Shown here: piece by piece, positions 21,880 to 31,485 of the stretch
How positions within the stretch are numbered: the first letter of the stretch is position 1
Layout of the letters: every line of letters starts with the position of its first letter
From: Candidatus Vallotiella adelgis
GTDB lineage: Bacteria > Pseudomonadota > Gammaproteobacteria > Burkholderiales > Burkholderiaceae
Assembly: GCF_020541305.1 (NCBI RefSeq)
Contig: NZ_CP047396.1
Location: 682,001 to 746,000 of the forward strand
Reading direction: 5' to 3'
Length of the DNA: 64,000 nt
Program-made: the position numbers and the translations under genes
Notes under the pieces: generated by a model
Databases searched by the model: none
What the model was told of the DNA's origin: nothing
The model's input: the letters and a program-made list of their open reading frames with translations, nothing else

Positions 21880-22330
21880 CAAACTTATTCCCATTATCAA
21901 TTTTTTTAGGGGTGATCGTCATATTTAAGCGCTAGTTTAGCGTAACAAATTAAGAAGCGTTCGCGCCCTTGAACAATCTTTGTTTTGTAGTACTTATTAC
22001 GTTTCTATCTAGGCGATAAGATTTTTTATAACACGACCGGAAAACGTGTATTCCTGAATAAGATGTAGCTTTACGAGTACTGCGACCTAATACTTCTTAG
22101 TCAAGATAGTATGAACTGCTGTTGCTTTTTCGCCAACAACGAAGCATACACGTACAAAAAGAACGAGATATAAATTGCATCGTTAGCTCCGACCACACCC
22201 TATCCTGTAGGGTTTACGTTAACACTTAAGCTACCCATATGCCGACTACCGGCGAATTATCAGTACTTGAAGGCGTTTATCAGCTGTAAAGGGCCGAATC
22301 TGACTACTCCACCTATCGCAGCAGCACTCC
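21880..22330. other. non-coding gap between the HpnD-like gene and ispF
   Basis: The two flanking genes converge here. I see no gene remnant and no T-tailed hairpin. Confidence 0.5.
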
Positions 22331-23605
22331 TTAATGGCTAGCGAGAAGCACTATAGCCTGCGCCTCAATAGCCTCGCCACGACCGAGATAGCCTAGTCTT
22401 TCGTTGCTTTTCGCCTTAACATTAACTGCATTACAGTCCAGACTAAGATCAGCCGCAATATTTTCGCGCATCGCTAAAATATATTTAACAAGCTTAGGCA
22501 TCTGCGCGATTATTGTGCTATCTACGTTAACGATATCATAGCCTGCTTTTACCACCCGACAAGCCGCCTCACGCAATAGCATTCGGCTATCGGCGCCAGC
22601 AAAGTGCGGATCGGTATCAGGAAAATGATATCCAATATCACCTAGTGCCGCAGCACCGAGCAGCGCATCGGTGATCGCGTGCAGTAGCGCATCGGCATCC
22701 GAATGGCCGAGCAGCCCGAACTGGTAAGAAACTATGATACCGCCGAGTACTAGTGGGCGGCCTGGCACGAGCGCATGCACGTCATACCCCTGACCGATTC
22801 GAAAATTCATGCGTGACTCTCCTACTCGGTTGAGTAATATGATCGGCTCGTCGACCCTAGCGCCGGTCAAGCGTGCGGCATCATGCTTGAGGAATGCTTC
22901 AGCTAACATAAAATCTTCCGGATACGTCACCTTAAAATTACGTAAGTTGCCCCGCACAACCCGCGGGGTATGGCCAAGCGATTCGAGTGCAGAAGCTTCG
23001 TCAGTTACCGAATAGCCACGCATCTGCGCTTGAAAAAGCGCCTCGCGCAGCGTGCCGATTCGGAACATTTGTGGTGTCTGCGCCTGCCACAAATGGTCGC
23101 GCGGCTCAGTCGCATCAATACGCAATGTCGTCGGTTTATCGTTGTCTACAGTAAACTGCGGCGAATTGACCCGCTTGAGCGTGTCAGCCACCGGCATAGC
23201 TACAATACCGCCAACAGGATCATCTTGTACCGCAGCTATTAAAGTTCGGATTAACCTCGGCGTAATGCCGGGTCTGGCCGCGTCGTGGACCAAGACCCAG
23301 TCATCACTGCTCGCGCCATATTCAGTCAGCGCAAGCAGTCCATTGTGTACCGATTCGTGCCGAGTTTCTCCACCGCATCGCCTAACCATATAACGCAACG
23401 CGCTGAAGCGTCGCGGATCGAAATAGTCGTCATCAGGTGCGATGACCACTAGTGTTTGAGTAAACTCCGGACATGCATCGAATGCTGCTATCGAGTAATA
23501 CAAAAGATCGCATCCGGCAATTATCTGGTACTGCTTCGGTATTAGCGAGCCTGCGCGCGAACCGGTGCCGGCGCAGACAATTAGAGAAAACAGGCGGGAA
23601 GTCAC
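22331..23605 (-). CDS. ispDF: IspD-IspF in one reading frame: CDP-ME synthase and MEcPP synthase
   Basis: Residues 1-235 are IspD (MEP cytidylyltransferase), with CAGTGSRAG and LIPKQY at the nucleotide loop and HDAARPGI (about 107). Residues 266-424 are IspF (MEcPP synthase), with zinc ligands in GYDVHAL and [13 protein letters not shown] and the C-terminal [15 protein letters not shown]. They catalyse steps three and five of the MEP isoprenoid pathway. Burkholderia has two adjacent separate genes. Here no stop separates them; a linker of about 30 residues ([18 protein letters not shown] and following) joins them. The IspF ATG (22810) keeps its own GGAGAG, so free IspF (159 residues) can also be made. 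Divergent from mfd. Confidence 0.93.
   Translation of the reverse strand: MTSRLFSLIVCAGTGSRAGSLIPKQYQIIAGCDLLYYSIAAFDACPEFTQTLVVIAPDDDYFDPRRFSALRYMVRRCGGETRHESVHNGLLALTEYGASSDDWVLVHDAARPGITPRLIRTLIAAVQDDPVGGIVAMPVADTLKRVNSPQFTVDNDKPTTLRIDATEPRDHLWQAQTPQMFRIGTLREALFQAQMRGYSVTDEASALESLGHTPRVVRGNLRNFKVTYPEDFMLAEAFLKHDAARLTGARVDEPIILLNRVGESRMNFRIGQGYDVHALVPGRPLVLGGIIVSYQFGLLGHSDADALLHAITDALLGAAALGDIGYHFPDTDPHFAGADSRMLLREAACRVVKAGYDIVNVDSTIIAQMPKLVKYILAMRENIAADLSLDCNAVNVKAKSNERLGYLGRGEAIEAQAIVLLASH
22817..22822 (-). promoter_or_regulatory. internal ribosome-binding site before the IspF start
   Basis: GGAGAG on the minus strand sits 6 nt before ATG 22810, which begins [11 protein letters not shown], the conserved IspF N terminus. 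Retention of a good site inside a fused frame suggests that IspF is also translated on its own. Confidence 0.6.
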
Positions 23606-23649
23606 AAGAGTCTCACGATCTCTATAAAGTCACAATGAAAGACAGATTT

Positions 23650-23655
23650 TATAAT
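23650..23655 (+). promoter_or_regulatory. candidate -10 element for mfd
   Basis: An exact TATAAT lies 43 nt before the mfd start in the 92-nt region between the divergent ispDF and mfd genes. No convincing -35 hexamer is present at 16-18 nt upstream. Confidence 0.3.
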
Positions 23656-23697
23656 AGGCGCCTCAATTTTCCGCCCATAGCCCCTTATTATCTATTC

Positions 23698-26600
23698 ATG
23701 CTAAATTATCCTCTTACCCCGCCTGATTCACTATCCATATCTTCCATCTGTCCAGTTCCATTTATTAAGGAAGGTCGAGTCTATAGGTTCGATGGCGCAT
23801 CGGGGTCTGCTGATGCTCTGGCTATTGCACGCTATCATTTAGCGTATCGCCATCGCATACCGATGCTTACGATAATCTGCGCATGCGCAGTTAATGCACA
23901 ACGTTTGCAGCAAGAAATCAGCTACTTCGCCCCTAGTGCGTGTATTCGTCTTCTACCAGACTGGGAAACTCTGCCATACGATACTTTTTCGCCACACCAA
24001 GACCTGGTTTCTGAACGCCTTGCCACGCTGCACGATCTAGGCGCAGGATGCTGCGACATACTCATTGTTTCTGCTACAACCACGTTGTATCGGATGCCAC
24101 CAGCCACGTTCATGGCTTCGTATACTTTCGGGTTTAAACCAGGCCATCAGCTAGACGTAGCTCAACTAAAGTCTCGCCTCATGCTAGCTGGTTATCGGGA
24201 TGTGAGAAAGGTCGTGCACCAGGGTGAATATTGCATCCGCGGCTTGTTAATCAATTTATTCCCAATGGGATCATTGTTACCGTACCGAATCAACCTATTC
24301 AACGACCGGGTAGAATCGGTACACGCATTTAATCCCGATACGCAGCAGAGTCTTCACCCGGTACACGATGTACGCCTACTGCCTAGTCGTGAGTTTCCGT
24401 TCGACGAGACTGCACGCACTGCATTTCGCGCTCGATGGCGGTCTGAATTTGCAGGAAAACCGTTGCGCGCGTCAATCTACCAGGATATCGGAAATGGAGT
24501 GGCATCGGCAGGTATCGAATACTACCTTCCACTGTTCTTCGAGAGCACGGAAACGCTGTTTCATTACCTGCCGGAGCATACACACTTAGTGCTAGTCGGC
24601 AACGATATTGAAGCGTCAATCCGGCAGTTTATCGCTGAGACGACGCAGCGATACCAATTTCTATCGCATGATTGTGACCGTTCTATTCTGAAACCTGAGC
24701 GACTATTTATATCCGAGCACGACTTCTTTGCATTAGCTAAGCCGTTTGCGCGCCTCTTGATCGGCGCGAAGCCACAAGATGACGTCCAGCGCTGGTCGAT
24801 GCCGCTTCCATCGCTAGCGATGGACCGACACGCGCACGATTCACTTAAAGTGCTACGACGCTATCTCGGAACAGCAGGTCAGCGAGTTCTGCTCATCGCA
24901 GAGTCAGCTGGGCGCCGAGAAACCATTGCCCAATTACTTGCTGAGCACCATCTTCAGGTCTTACTATTCGATTCGTTTGACGCATTTATACAAAGCGACG
25001 CACAGTTTGGGTTAGCTGTTGCACCTATTGCATCTGGCTTCGCGCTACCAGACGAGCATATTGCGCTAGTCACTGAAAATGAGCTATACGGGCCGCTCGC
25101 ACGCCGTTCCAGCCGTTGTCGCCAAGCACAAGTTAGCAATATTGATTCAATGGTGCGTGATCTATCTGAACTGAAGGTCGGTGACCCAGTCGTTCACTGC
25201 CAGCACGGAATCGGACGATATATGGGCCTAGTAATGATGAATCTAGGCGAAGACGACACCGAGTTCCTACACTTAGCATATCAGGGTGATAGCAAGTTAT
25301 ACGTTCCGGTATCACAGTTGCATGTGATCTCTCTCCACGGTGCTACTACTTCAGATAACATACCACTTCATGCGTTAGGCTCAGTTCAATGGGAAAAAGC
25401 TAAACGGCGTGCTGCCCAGCAGATCCGCGATACCGCGGCGGAGCTGCTGAACCTGTATGCACGTCGAGCGGCTCGCCAAGGACACGTGTTCGCGCTGAAT
25501 TCGCGCGACTACGTGCGTTTTGTAGAAGGCTTTGGTTTCGAAGAGACGCCGGACCAGACCGCTGCTATCGCCGCGGTGCTTGGTGATATGACTAGTGGAA
25601 AGCCAATGGATCGATTGGTTTGTGGCGACGTTGGATTCGGTAAAACCGAAGTCGCGCTGCGAGCAGCCTTTATTGCAGTGTTCGGCGGCAAGCAAGTTGC
25701 TTTATTGTCTCCGACAACGCTACTGGCCGAGCAGCACATGCAGACATTCACCGACCGTTTTGCCGACTGGCCAGTGCGTATTGCCGAGTTATCACGGTTC
25801 AAGTCAGCTAAGGAGGTCAATACTACGATCCAAGAAATCAACACTGGTAATGTCGATATTGTCATTGGCACCCACAAACTGCTATCTGCAGATGTGCATT
25901 TTAAGGGCCTAGGGCTCGTGATTATCGACGAAGAGCACCGATTCGGTGTGCAGCAAAAAGAGGCCCTAAAGGCTCTGCGCGAGGAAGTCGATGTACTAAC
26001 ACTGACTGCTACACCAATTCCTCGCACGCTAGGCATAGCCCTAGAAGGGCTGCGAGACTTCTCAGTAATTGCTACCGCGCCGCAAAAACGGCTAGCAATT
26101 AAGACCTTTGTACAGCGAGAGGAAGATGGCATAATCCGAGAGGCAATGTTGCGCGAGCTAAAACGCGGTGGCCAAGTCTACTTTCTACACAATGAAGTTG
26201 AGTCAATTAACAGTCGCCGCACAGCACTTGAGATACTAGTGCCAGAAGCCCGAATTGCGGTAGCACACGGCCAAATGCACGAACGCGAGCTTGAGCGCGT
26301 GATGCGAGACTTTTTGGCGCAACGGGCTAACGTTCTACTATGTACAACAATTATCGAAACCGGGATAGACGTTCCGAGTGCAAACACGATTTTAATCCAT
26401 CGCTCCGATAAATTTGGCCTAGCGCAACTACACCAGTTACGGGGGCGCGTCGGCCGTTCTCATCACCAAGCGTACGCCTACTTGTTAGTCAACGATCCGG
26501 AGTCACTAACCACACAGGCACAACGCCGTCTCGAGGCAATCCAGAAAATGGAGGAACTGGGGGCTGGGTTTTATCTCGCAATGCATGATTTAGAGATCCG

Positions 26601-27186
26601 CGGAACCGGGGAGGTGCTTGGCGAGAAACAGTCAGGCGACATGCAAGAAATTGGCTTCCAGCTGTATACCGATATGCTTAACAACGCTGTACGCTCCTTA
26701 AGAGATGGACAGGAGCCGGACTTCAACGCACCGCTAACTGCCACCGCCGAGATTAATCTACACATAGCAGCAATCCTGCCATCTGAGTATTGTGCAAATG
26801 TTCCGGAGCGCTTATCGCTATATAAGCGCTTAGCTAATTGTGAAAAAAGCGAAGCTGTCGACAGCATTCATGAAGAATTAATTGACCGCTTTGGCAAGCT
26901 ACCAGTACAAGCGCAAGCGTTGATTGAAACGCATCGACTCCGGTTAATGGCTAAGCCAATGGGCATCCTTAAGATAGATGCATCGGAAAGTGAAATTTGG
27001 CTACAATTCTCGCCGAATCCGCCAATCGACGCTATGCATATCATCGAAATAGTGAAGAAATATCGTCATATCCAACTGGCAGGACAAGACAAATTACGCA
27101 TCGAGTTGCATAGCCCTAACCTGCCGAGTAGAGTGGCAACAATCAAAAAAACACTGCAGGTGCTGGGTGCAACAGACATGCAATAA
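23698..27186 (+). CDS. mfd: transcription-repair coupling factor Mfd
   Basis: Mfd pushes stalled RNA polymerase off damaged DNA and recruits UvrA. From ATG 23698 (MLNYPLTPPD) the product is 1162 residues, full length; 75 codons upstream are open but have no family match. It has the UvrB-like N-terminal module (LLPDWETLPYD, about 90), the polymerase-interacting domain (GDPVVHCQHGIGRYMGL, about 490), then the RecG-like motor with Walker A GDVGFGKTEVALRAAF (about 643), IIDEEHRFGV and RGRVGRSHHQAYAYL, and the TRCF C-terminal domain. No damage is seen, which contrasts with the loss of mutS. Confidence 0.97.
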   Translation: MLNYPLTPPDSLSISSICPVPFIKEGRVYRFDGASGSADALAIARYHLAYRHRIPMLTIICACAVNAQRLQQEISYFAPSACIRLLPDWETLPYDTFSPHQDLVSERLATLHDLGAGCCDILIVSATTTLYRMPPATFMASYTFGFKPGHQLDVAQLKSRLMLAGYRDVRKVVHQGEYCIRGLLINLFPMGSLLPYRINLFNDRVESVHAFNPDTQQSLHPVHDVRLLPSREFPFDETARTAFRARWRSEFAGKPLRASIYQDIGNGVASAGIEYYLPLFFESTETLFHYLPEHTHLVLVGNDIEASIRQFIAETTQRYQFLSHDCDRSILKPERLFISEHDFFALAKPFARLLIGAKPQDDVQRWSMPLPSLAMDRHAHDSLKVLRRYLGTAGQRVLLIAESAGRRETIAQLLAEHHLQVLLFDSFDAFIQSDAQFGLAVAPIASGFALPDEHIALVTENELYGPLARRSSRCRQAQVSNIDSMVRDLSELKVGDPVVHCQHGIGRYMGLVMMNLGEDDTEFLHLAYQGDSKLYVPVSQLHVISLHGATTSDNIPLHALGSVQWEKAKRRAAQQIRDTAAELLNLYARRAARQGHVFALNSRDYVRFVEGFGFEETPDQTAAIAAVLGDMTSGKPMDRLVCGDVGFGKTEVALRAAFIAVFGGKQVALLSPTTLLAEQHMQTFTDRFADWPVRIAELSRFKSAKEVNTTIQEINTGNVDIVIGTHKLLSADVHFKGLGLVIIDEEHRFGVQQKEALKALREEVDVLTLTATPIPRTLGIALEGLRDFSVIATAPQKRLAIKTFVQREEDGIIREAMLRELKRGGQVYFLHNEVESINSRRTALEILVPEARIAVAHGQMHERELERVMRDFLAQRANVLLCTTIIETGIDVPSANTILIHRSDKFGLAQLHQLRGRVGRSHHQAYAYLLVNDPESLTTQAQRRLEAIQKMEELGAGFYLAMHDLEIRGTGEVLGEKQSGDMQEIGFQLYTDMLNNAVRSLRDGQEPDFNAPLTATAEINLHIAAILPSEYCANVPERLSLYKRLANCEKSEAVDSIHEELIDRFGKLPVQAQALIETHRLRLMAKPMGILKIDASESEIWLQFSPNPPIDAMHIIEIVKKYRHIQLAGQDKLRIELHSPNLPSRVATIKKTLQVLGATDMQ

Positions 27187-27566
27187 ACATTAGGTTAGTG
27201 CATGAGAGCGACGCGCTATGATGCTCATGTATATTGCGCTCAGCACGTAGGTTAAATTCTACATGCACGGTTTTAGGAAAAGTCACTTTCTATAGAAGTT
27301 GTAATAGATGCTTGTCTGAGCAAATTATGTTGAACTAGAGCCACATTATGTTTGCATCTGCGATATCGGCAGCACTGCGTCATCGTACCAGCATATGACG
27401 GCACCACGCAGGGTAGGATCATACTATCTGGCCACACTAACGTAGTACCAATCGATAAACAGCACTAGGACGTAATCTTGTTATTGCTTATATTGAAGAT
27501 GGCAGGCTCTATGGACGAAGAAGCTAGTGATATAGGGGTAGGGGGTTTATTAGCAGCACCGCGGCT

Positions 27567-27588
27567 TGCATTTGCTTCCGCAAATGCA
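27567..27588. repeat. perfect 9-bp inverted repeat, 4-nt loop
   Basis: TGCATTTGC and GCAAATGCA flank TTCC. It lies 70 nt from the stronger hairpin at 27659. Confidence 0.8.
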
Positions 27589-27658
27589 GTCAAGCTCAGG
27601 CTTTTTCTAAGCCGATTCATGTCGTGCTTTCATTCGCGAGGAAGTTCTGCAGATTTTC

Positions 27659-27693
27659 GACAATGCAGCCTTCTGATCGAAGGCTGCATTGTC
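27659..27693. repeat. perfect 15-bp inverted repeat, 5-nt loop
   Basis: GACAATGCAGCCTTC and its exact complement flank TGATC. There is no U-run on either strand. It lies in a gene desert inside an open frame that I consider spurious. Confidence 0.9.
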
Positions 27694-28819
27694 AGTGAGC
27701 TAACTAGTATGCGCCCAATCATCACCCACAAGGGATCGATATATACCGCTTCTGCGTGCACAGGCACGCAGCTCATTCATCGGCTGCCGCCAAAGAGACT
27801 TAATGCAATCGAGTATGCGGCGTGGCTGATTGAGTATATACAGAACGTCGCGCAATGTCACTCTTCGCCAAGGGTCGTTGGACATACTGTATGACGTGCT
27901 GTTTGCAACTGCACCACAGAATTAGCACGATAATTGGTGGAAGCGCGATGAATACAGCCTTAACACACTGCGAATTTCAGTTCGAATTTCGTAATCTGCC
28001 AACGATAGATCCGTAAACTATCTTAGCGCAGATTAAAACGTATACGTGTGATATCTTAACTTCCGCAAAATGCAGCGTGAGCACCCAGGTCTATACAATA
28101 GAGATCTCGGTAATTGCTACTGTCCCTGGGCTAAACGCCAGGGATCAGGGCATCGATTACGAAACTAGTGAGGGGGGGGTATTGACCGCCAATTAGCACA
28201 AGCGCAAGGGTGCCTCTAGCACCGAAACTAGATTATTCCAGCACGCCGAAATCCCAACCATCGTCTGTAGTAATGTGATCTAGGTAATATTGAGCCAGCT
28301 TACAAACCAAACACATTTGTTTCGCTCGAGCCACTTGGCGCAAGCGAGTTATTTATTCGACAACTCATTCTAGTCTCGAAGTTGCTGTACATACCGAAAC
28401 TGGTTATGGCGCTACTTTCCTCTAGGTATTAGGCACGTGTCCGTGAGGCACTTATTAACAATCTACATATCTACCGATGGTCAGAGCGCACAAAATCCAT
28501 CAGATTTCTCTAGATCTGATCCAGCGTCTGCACCGCTAGCTTTCATTTGCTAGCGATAAATAATATACAACGCGCCCTCCCCGGCAGGCATTTAACAAAG
28601 TCTTATGCGTCACAACGAACAAGCACAGCTGCCTTATTTATCTGGTTTCAATAAGCAGTCGATGCAATGAGACGTAAATTTCGTAACAGTGATAATAAAG
28701 ATAGGCCTGATGCATAGTGCAACTAACTTGATGCCAGTGCTTTACACTTGAGCCTACTCCAGGCTCCTATATTCACAGAATAACCATCACATGATGGTGC
28801 CATCTGCAACTAGCTACGT

Positions 28820-28862
28820 ATAACTATGCCTCACTTGCTCTAAGAAAGTGAGGCATAGTTAT
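28820..28862. repeat. perfect 17-bp inverted repeat, 9-nt loop
   Basis: ATAACTATGCCTCACTT and its exact complement flank GCTCTAAGA. No gene is within 700 nt on either side, so a terminator role is hard to argue. Confidence 0.9.
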
Positions 28863-29325
28863 CAGAATACATGTGTGGCAGTTCTTTCTGTACTGCTTGC
28901 CTAGACCAGCTACGCTGATTGAGCTGCAAACTAACCGGTCAACTCGAAACGAAGTATTATATAATTCGGCTATTATTTTAGCTGACCGACTGATACCCAG
29001 GAATAGGTGTGAGCGCATACCCAAGTCTTTGAATTTTTTTCATGACTTTCATTCATTGCTACCGACATCTAGAAGAAATGCATAGCCGTGTTACGGCTGC
29101 GCGTTATAGTACCAAAACAAGGTAGATTTTGACGAACATATACATTCTCTAGGTGCTAACAGATAGCTTAACTAAATATAAATATTTGATAGTATTCTCT
29201 CACGCTGCTGTTGAGGAAGATATTCTTTATTCGCGGTCTAGCGACTTGCTGCTCCGCAGCTTACAAGCTTTTTCGCTCTATAGAACGATCACAAATCAAG
29301 CGATTTTATATTTTTTTGAGCTGTG

Positions 29326-29356
29326 ATAATTGTTTTTTCTTAGCAAGAACAATTAT
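29326..29356. repeat. perfect 9-bp AT-rich inverted repeat upstream of pspA
   Basis: ATAATTGTT and AACAATTAT flank a 13-nt loop containing a T-run. It is about 285 nt before pspA. Confidence 0.6.
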
Positions 29357-29640
29357 AGCAAGCATATGTGAGATTGTGCCATGACAGCAAGGATAACTGT
29401 TCAGTTCTATCAATGCACATGATATTATCAGACCTAAAAATTGATACGTTGCATATCATTTTCACATTAAAAAATATTGTGGTACAACAAATGCGTGATC
29501 ATCCATACTAAAGTATAGGTATCATCTTCGTTAAGCTAAGCTTACGGAGTAAAGTACATCAATGGTTGAAAACCATTTTCTCAGTTCCTGATGTTTGCGA
29601 TAATCAATACTGGGATGTAATCTCATCAATGGAGAAACTC

Positions 29641-30336
29641 ATGTCGATACTGAACACTATGTCTCGTACACTCAAGGGTTTGTTAAACGACGCGACTGAG
29701 TCAGTTCAGGACCCCGCCCGTGACGCGCGGCAGATTGTGCGTGAACTTGACGACAGAATCACGCAAGCAGAAAACTCATTGCTTGAAGTTGAAGCGCAGG
29801 TCGCAGTGCATCGTAGCAAACGCGATATTGCTGATGATAAGATAAAAAAGTACGGGAGTGGAGCAAAACGCGCGCTTCAAGCTGACGACGAAGTACTAGC
29901 TCGCGAAGCACTCAGTGCCCAAGTAAATGCGCAGTCTGAACGCGACGCCATTACGAAAGAACTAGCAGCACTAGAGCCCTCAGTAGAACTGATTAAGCAG
30001 AAGATCAACGATATGCGCAAGCGGCGCAACGATTTTAATGCGCGGTCGAATATCTTACAAGCTGAGCAGCAGATTGCGCAAGCAAAAGATACAGTAGCTA
30101 CTGTGATGGGCGGCATCGGCGACCAAAACCTTTCGACAATATTTCAAAAACTCGAGGATAAAGTCGCACTGCAGAACGCACGCTCTGACTCTCGACTAAA
30201 CTCGGCTGATGAGCTCAGTGGAAAAGCACTAGATGATAAACTAGCAGCCCTCGATCAGGCACCCTCTGTGGAGGATCGTCTAGAAATGCTTAAAAATCAA
30301 CTAAACATAACTCCCAAACCGTCAACACAATCGTAA
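29641..30336 (+). CDS. PspA/IM30 family membrane-stress protein
   Basis: PspA-type proteins are coiled-coil proteins that coat and stabilise stressed inner membranes. From ATG 29641 (MSILNTMSRTLK) the product is 231 residues. GGAG with 7 nt spacing precedes this start, while the frame upstream only offers a TTG. It has the N-terminal amphipathic helix, then long coiled-coil helices (ITQAENSLLEVEAQVAVHRS; ALEPSVELIKQKI; AKDTVATVMGGIG), and the C-terminal LDQAPSVEDRLEMLK. It is followed 69 nt later by a TPR membrane protein, a pairing I recall from Burkholderia. It appears intact. Confidence 0.88.
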   Translation: MSILNTMSRTLKGLLNDATESVQDPARDARQIVRELDDRITQAENSLLEVEAQVAVHRSKRDIADDKIKKYGSGAKRALQADDEVLAREALSAQVNAQSERDAITKELAALEPSVELIKQKINDMRKRRNDFNARSNILQAEQQIAQAKDTVATVMGGIGDQNLSTIFQKLEDKVALQNARSDSRLNSADELSGKALDDKLAALDQAPSVEDRLEMLKNQLNITPKPSTQS

Positions 30337-30405
30337 ATTGTATATCGCCAGATTTCTGGCGCGCATTGCGCATGAATATGAGCCGATACATAGCTCGACT
30401 AAACA

Positions 30406-31485
30406 ATGAAAAAACTATGGGCAATCATTCTAGCCAGCACTACTATTGCAGTATCAACTGCAGTATTTTCCGTGCCCAGCATGCGCGAGATCAATAACGT
30501 AATTACTCAAGAAAACTGGCAGAAAGCACATAATCAGCTTGTCGAAGTATTGCGCGCACATCCAAACAGTACTCATGCACACTATCTGTACGGCCAAGTA
30601 CTTGCGAAAGAGGGTCGACCTCAAGACGCGCTGTCTGAGCTTCAGAAAGCGCAGAACCTTGATCCTGAACTGCGATTTGCCTCTAGTGTAGTGCAATTCA
30701 ACATCATCAAAGCACGCGTGCGAAAACAGATTAAAGCTATGATAGCACGAAGTGAAGTATCACAATCTATAGTCGAACCGCATTACAATCTATCGATTGG
30801 TGTGTGGATTAGCTGTGTTGTTATAATGCTCGCACTGATTGCACTACTAGTGCGACGTGCAGTGCTATACACGCGTTTTAGAGATGATAGTCACACACAG
30901 GAGCAACGTCGCGCTCAACTTAAGCGGGCGACCGATTTGCTAAATGCGACACGCTCTCTCAAACTTGATATTCGCCTGTCGGCGGTACCCGGACATGAAT
31001 CAAGACTTGATGAAATCGACACGATCGAAACGCAATTGTGCAAGTTAACCGATCAGCTTGCGAATAACGATAGTCCAATACCAGACTACACGCTCCAGGA
31101 GCTTGAGCGTCGTCTAGATAGTCTCCAAGCCCACGCTGAAAGACGAAATCCCCCGAACCAAATCACAGGTAACTCTGATGCTAGCAATGTAAAACAAAAT
31201 ACATCCGTATATACACAAGAAACCGAATGGTTCGGCCGAATACGAGGTGGTGTAGCGCCATCATATTCGGCGACATTGCAACCAGGCTGTGCCGGGCTTG
31301 CTATAGGTGGACTTTTGACTGGTGTTTTGCTCGATCAAACGCTCTCCTCAGGCAGCCGCGAGCGGATGATTGAGGAGGAGAGTAATGCAATCTTCGACGA
31401 AGGACGTCAGTATGTCGATATAAATACACAAATCGACCCTGAATGCGATATTAGTCTTGTCAACGAAGACTCAAGCTGGACTTAA
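30406..31485 (+). CDS. TPR-containing membrane protein, function unknown
   Basis: The 359-residue product has a signal peptide or N-terminal anchor (about 1-22, ending VFSVPS). A TPR pair follows (about 30-95: ENWQKAHNQLVEVLRAHPN; HYLYGQVLAKEGRPQDALSE). A single transmembrane helix lies near 130-150 (WISCVVIMLALIALLV), then a charged helical region. A Gly-rich hydrophobic patch near 290-308 (GCAGLAIGGLLTGVLL) resembles the tails of Burkholderia TPR proteins encoded after pspA. The layout suggests a periplasmic TPR domain facing outward and a coiled cytoplasmic half. The role is probably membrane stress or quality control with PspA, by context only. Confidence 0.65.
   Translation: MKKLWAIILASTTIAVSTAVFSVPSMREINNVITQENWQKAHNQLVEVLRAHPNSTHAHYLYGQVLAKEGRPQDALSELQKAQNLDPELRFASSVVQFNIIKARVRKQIKAMIARSEVSQSIVEPHYNLSIGVWISCVVIMLALIALLVRRAVLYTRFRDDSHTQEQRRAQLKRATDLLNATRSLKLDIRLSAVPGHESRLDEIDTIETQLCKLTDQLANNDSPIPDYTLQELERRLDSLQAHAERRNPPNQITGNSDASNVKQNTSVYTQETEWFGRIRGGVAPSYSATLQPGCAGLAIGGLLTGVLLDQTLSSGSRERMIEEESNAIFDEGRQYVDINTQIDPECDISLVNEDSSWT

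Larger units (their letters stand above)
27187..29640. other. 2.4-kb gene desert with strong hairpins
   Basis: This is the longest stretch without a recognisable gene. A 138-codon frame (27478-27894) has no family features and contains two of the hairpins, so I treat it as chance. I looked for serB, expected near mfd in Burkholderia, by its DMDST motif and did not find it. It holds perfect inverted repeats at 27567-27588, 27659-27693, 28820-28862 and 29326-29356. CTAG is dense (8 in 28201-28560). Confidence 0.6.

Noticed and set aside
27478-27894. 138-codon open frame in the gene desert
   Set aside because: No domain, signal or family pattern, and it contains two perfect hairpins; composition looks like ordinary gap DNA.
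28873-29085. 70-codon plus-strand frame
   Set aside because: No start context or motif; it begins just after a strong hairpin but shows nothing protein-like.
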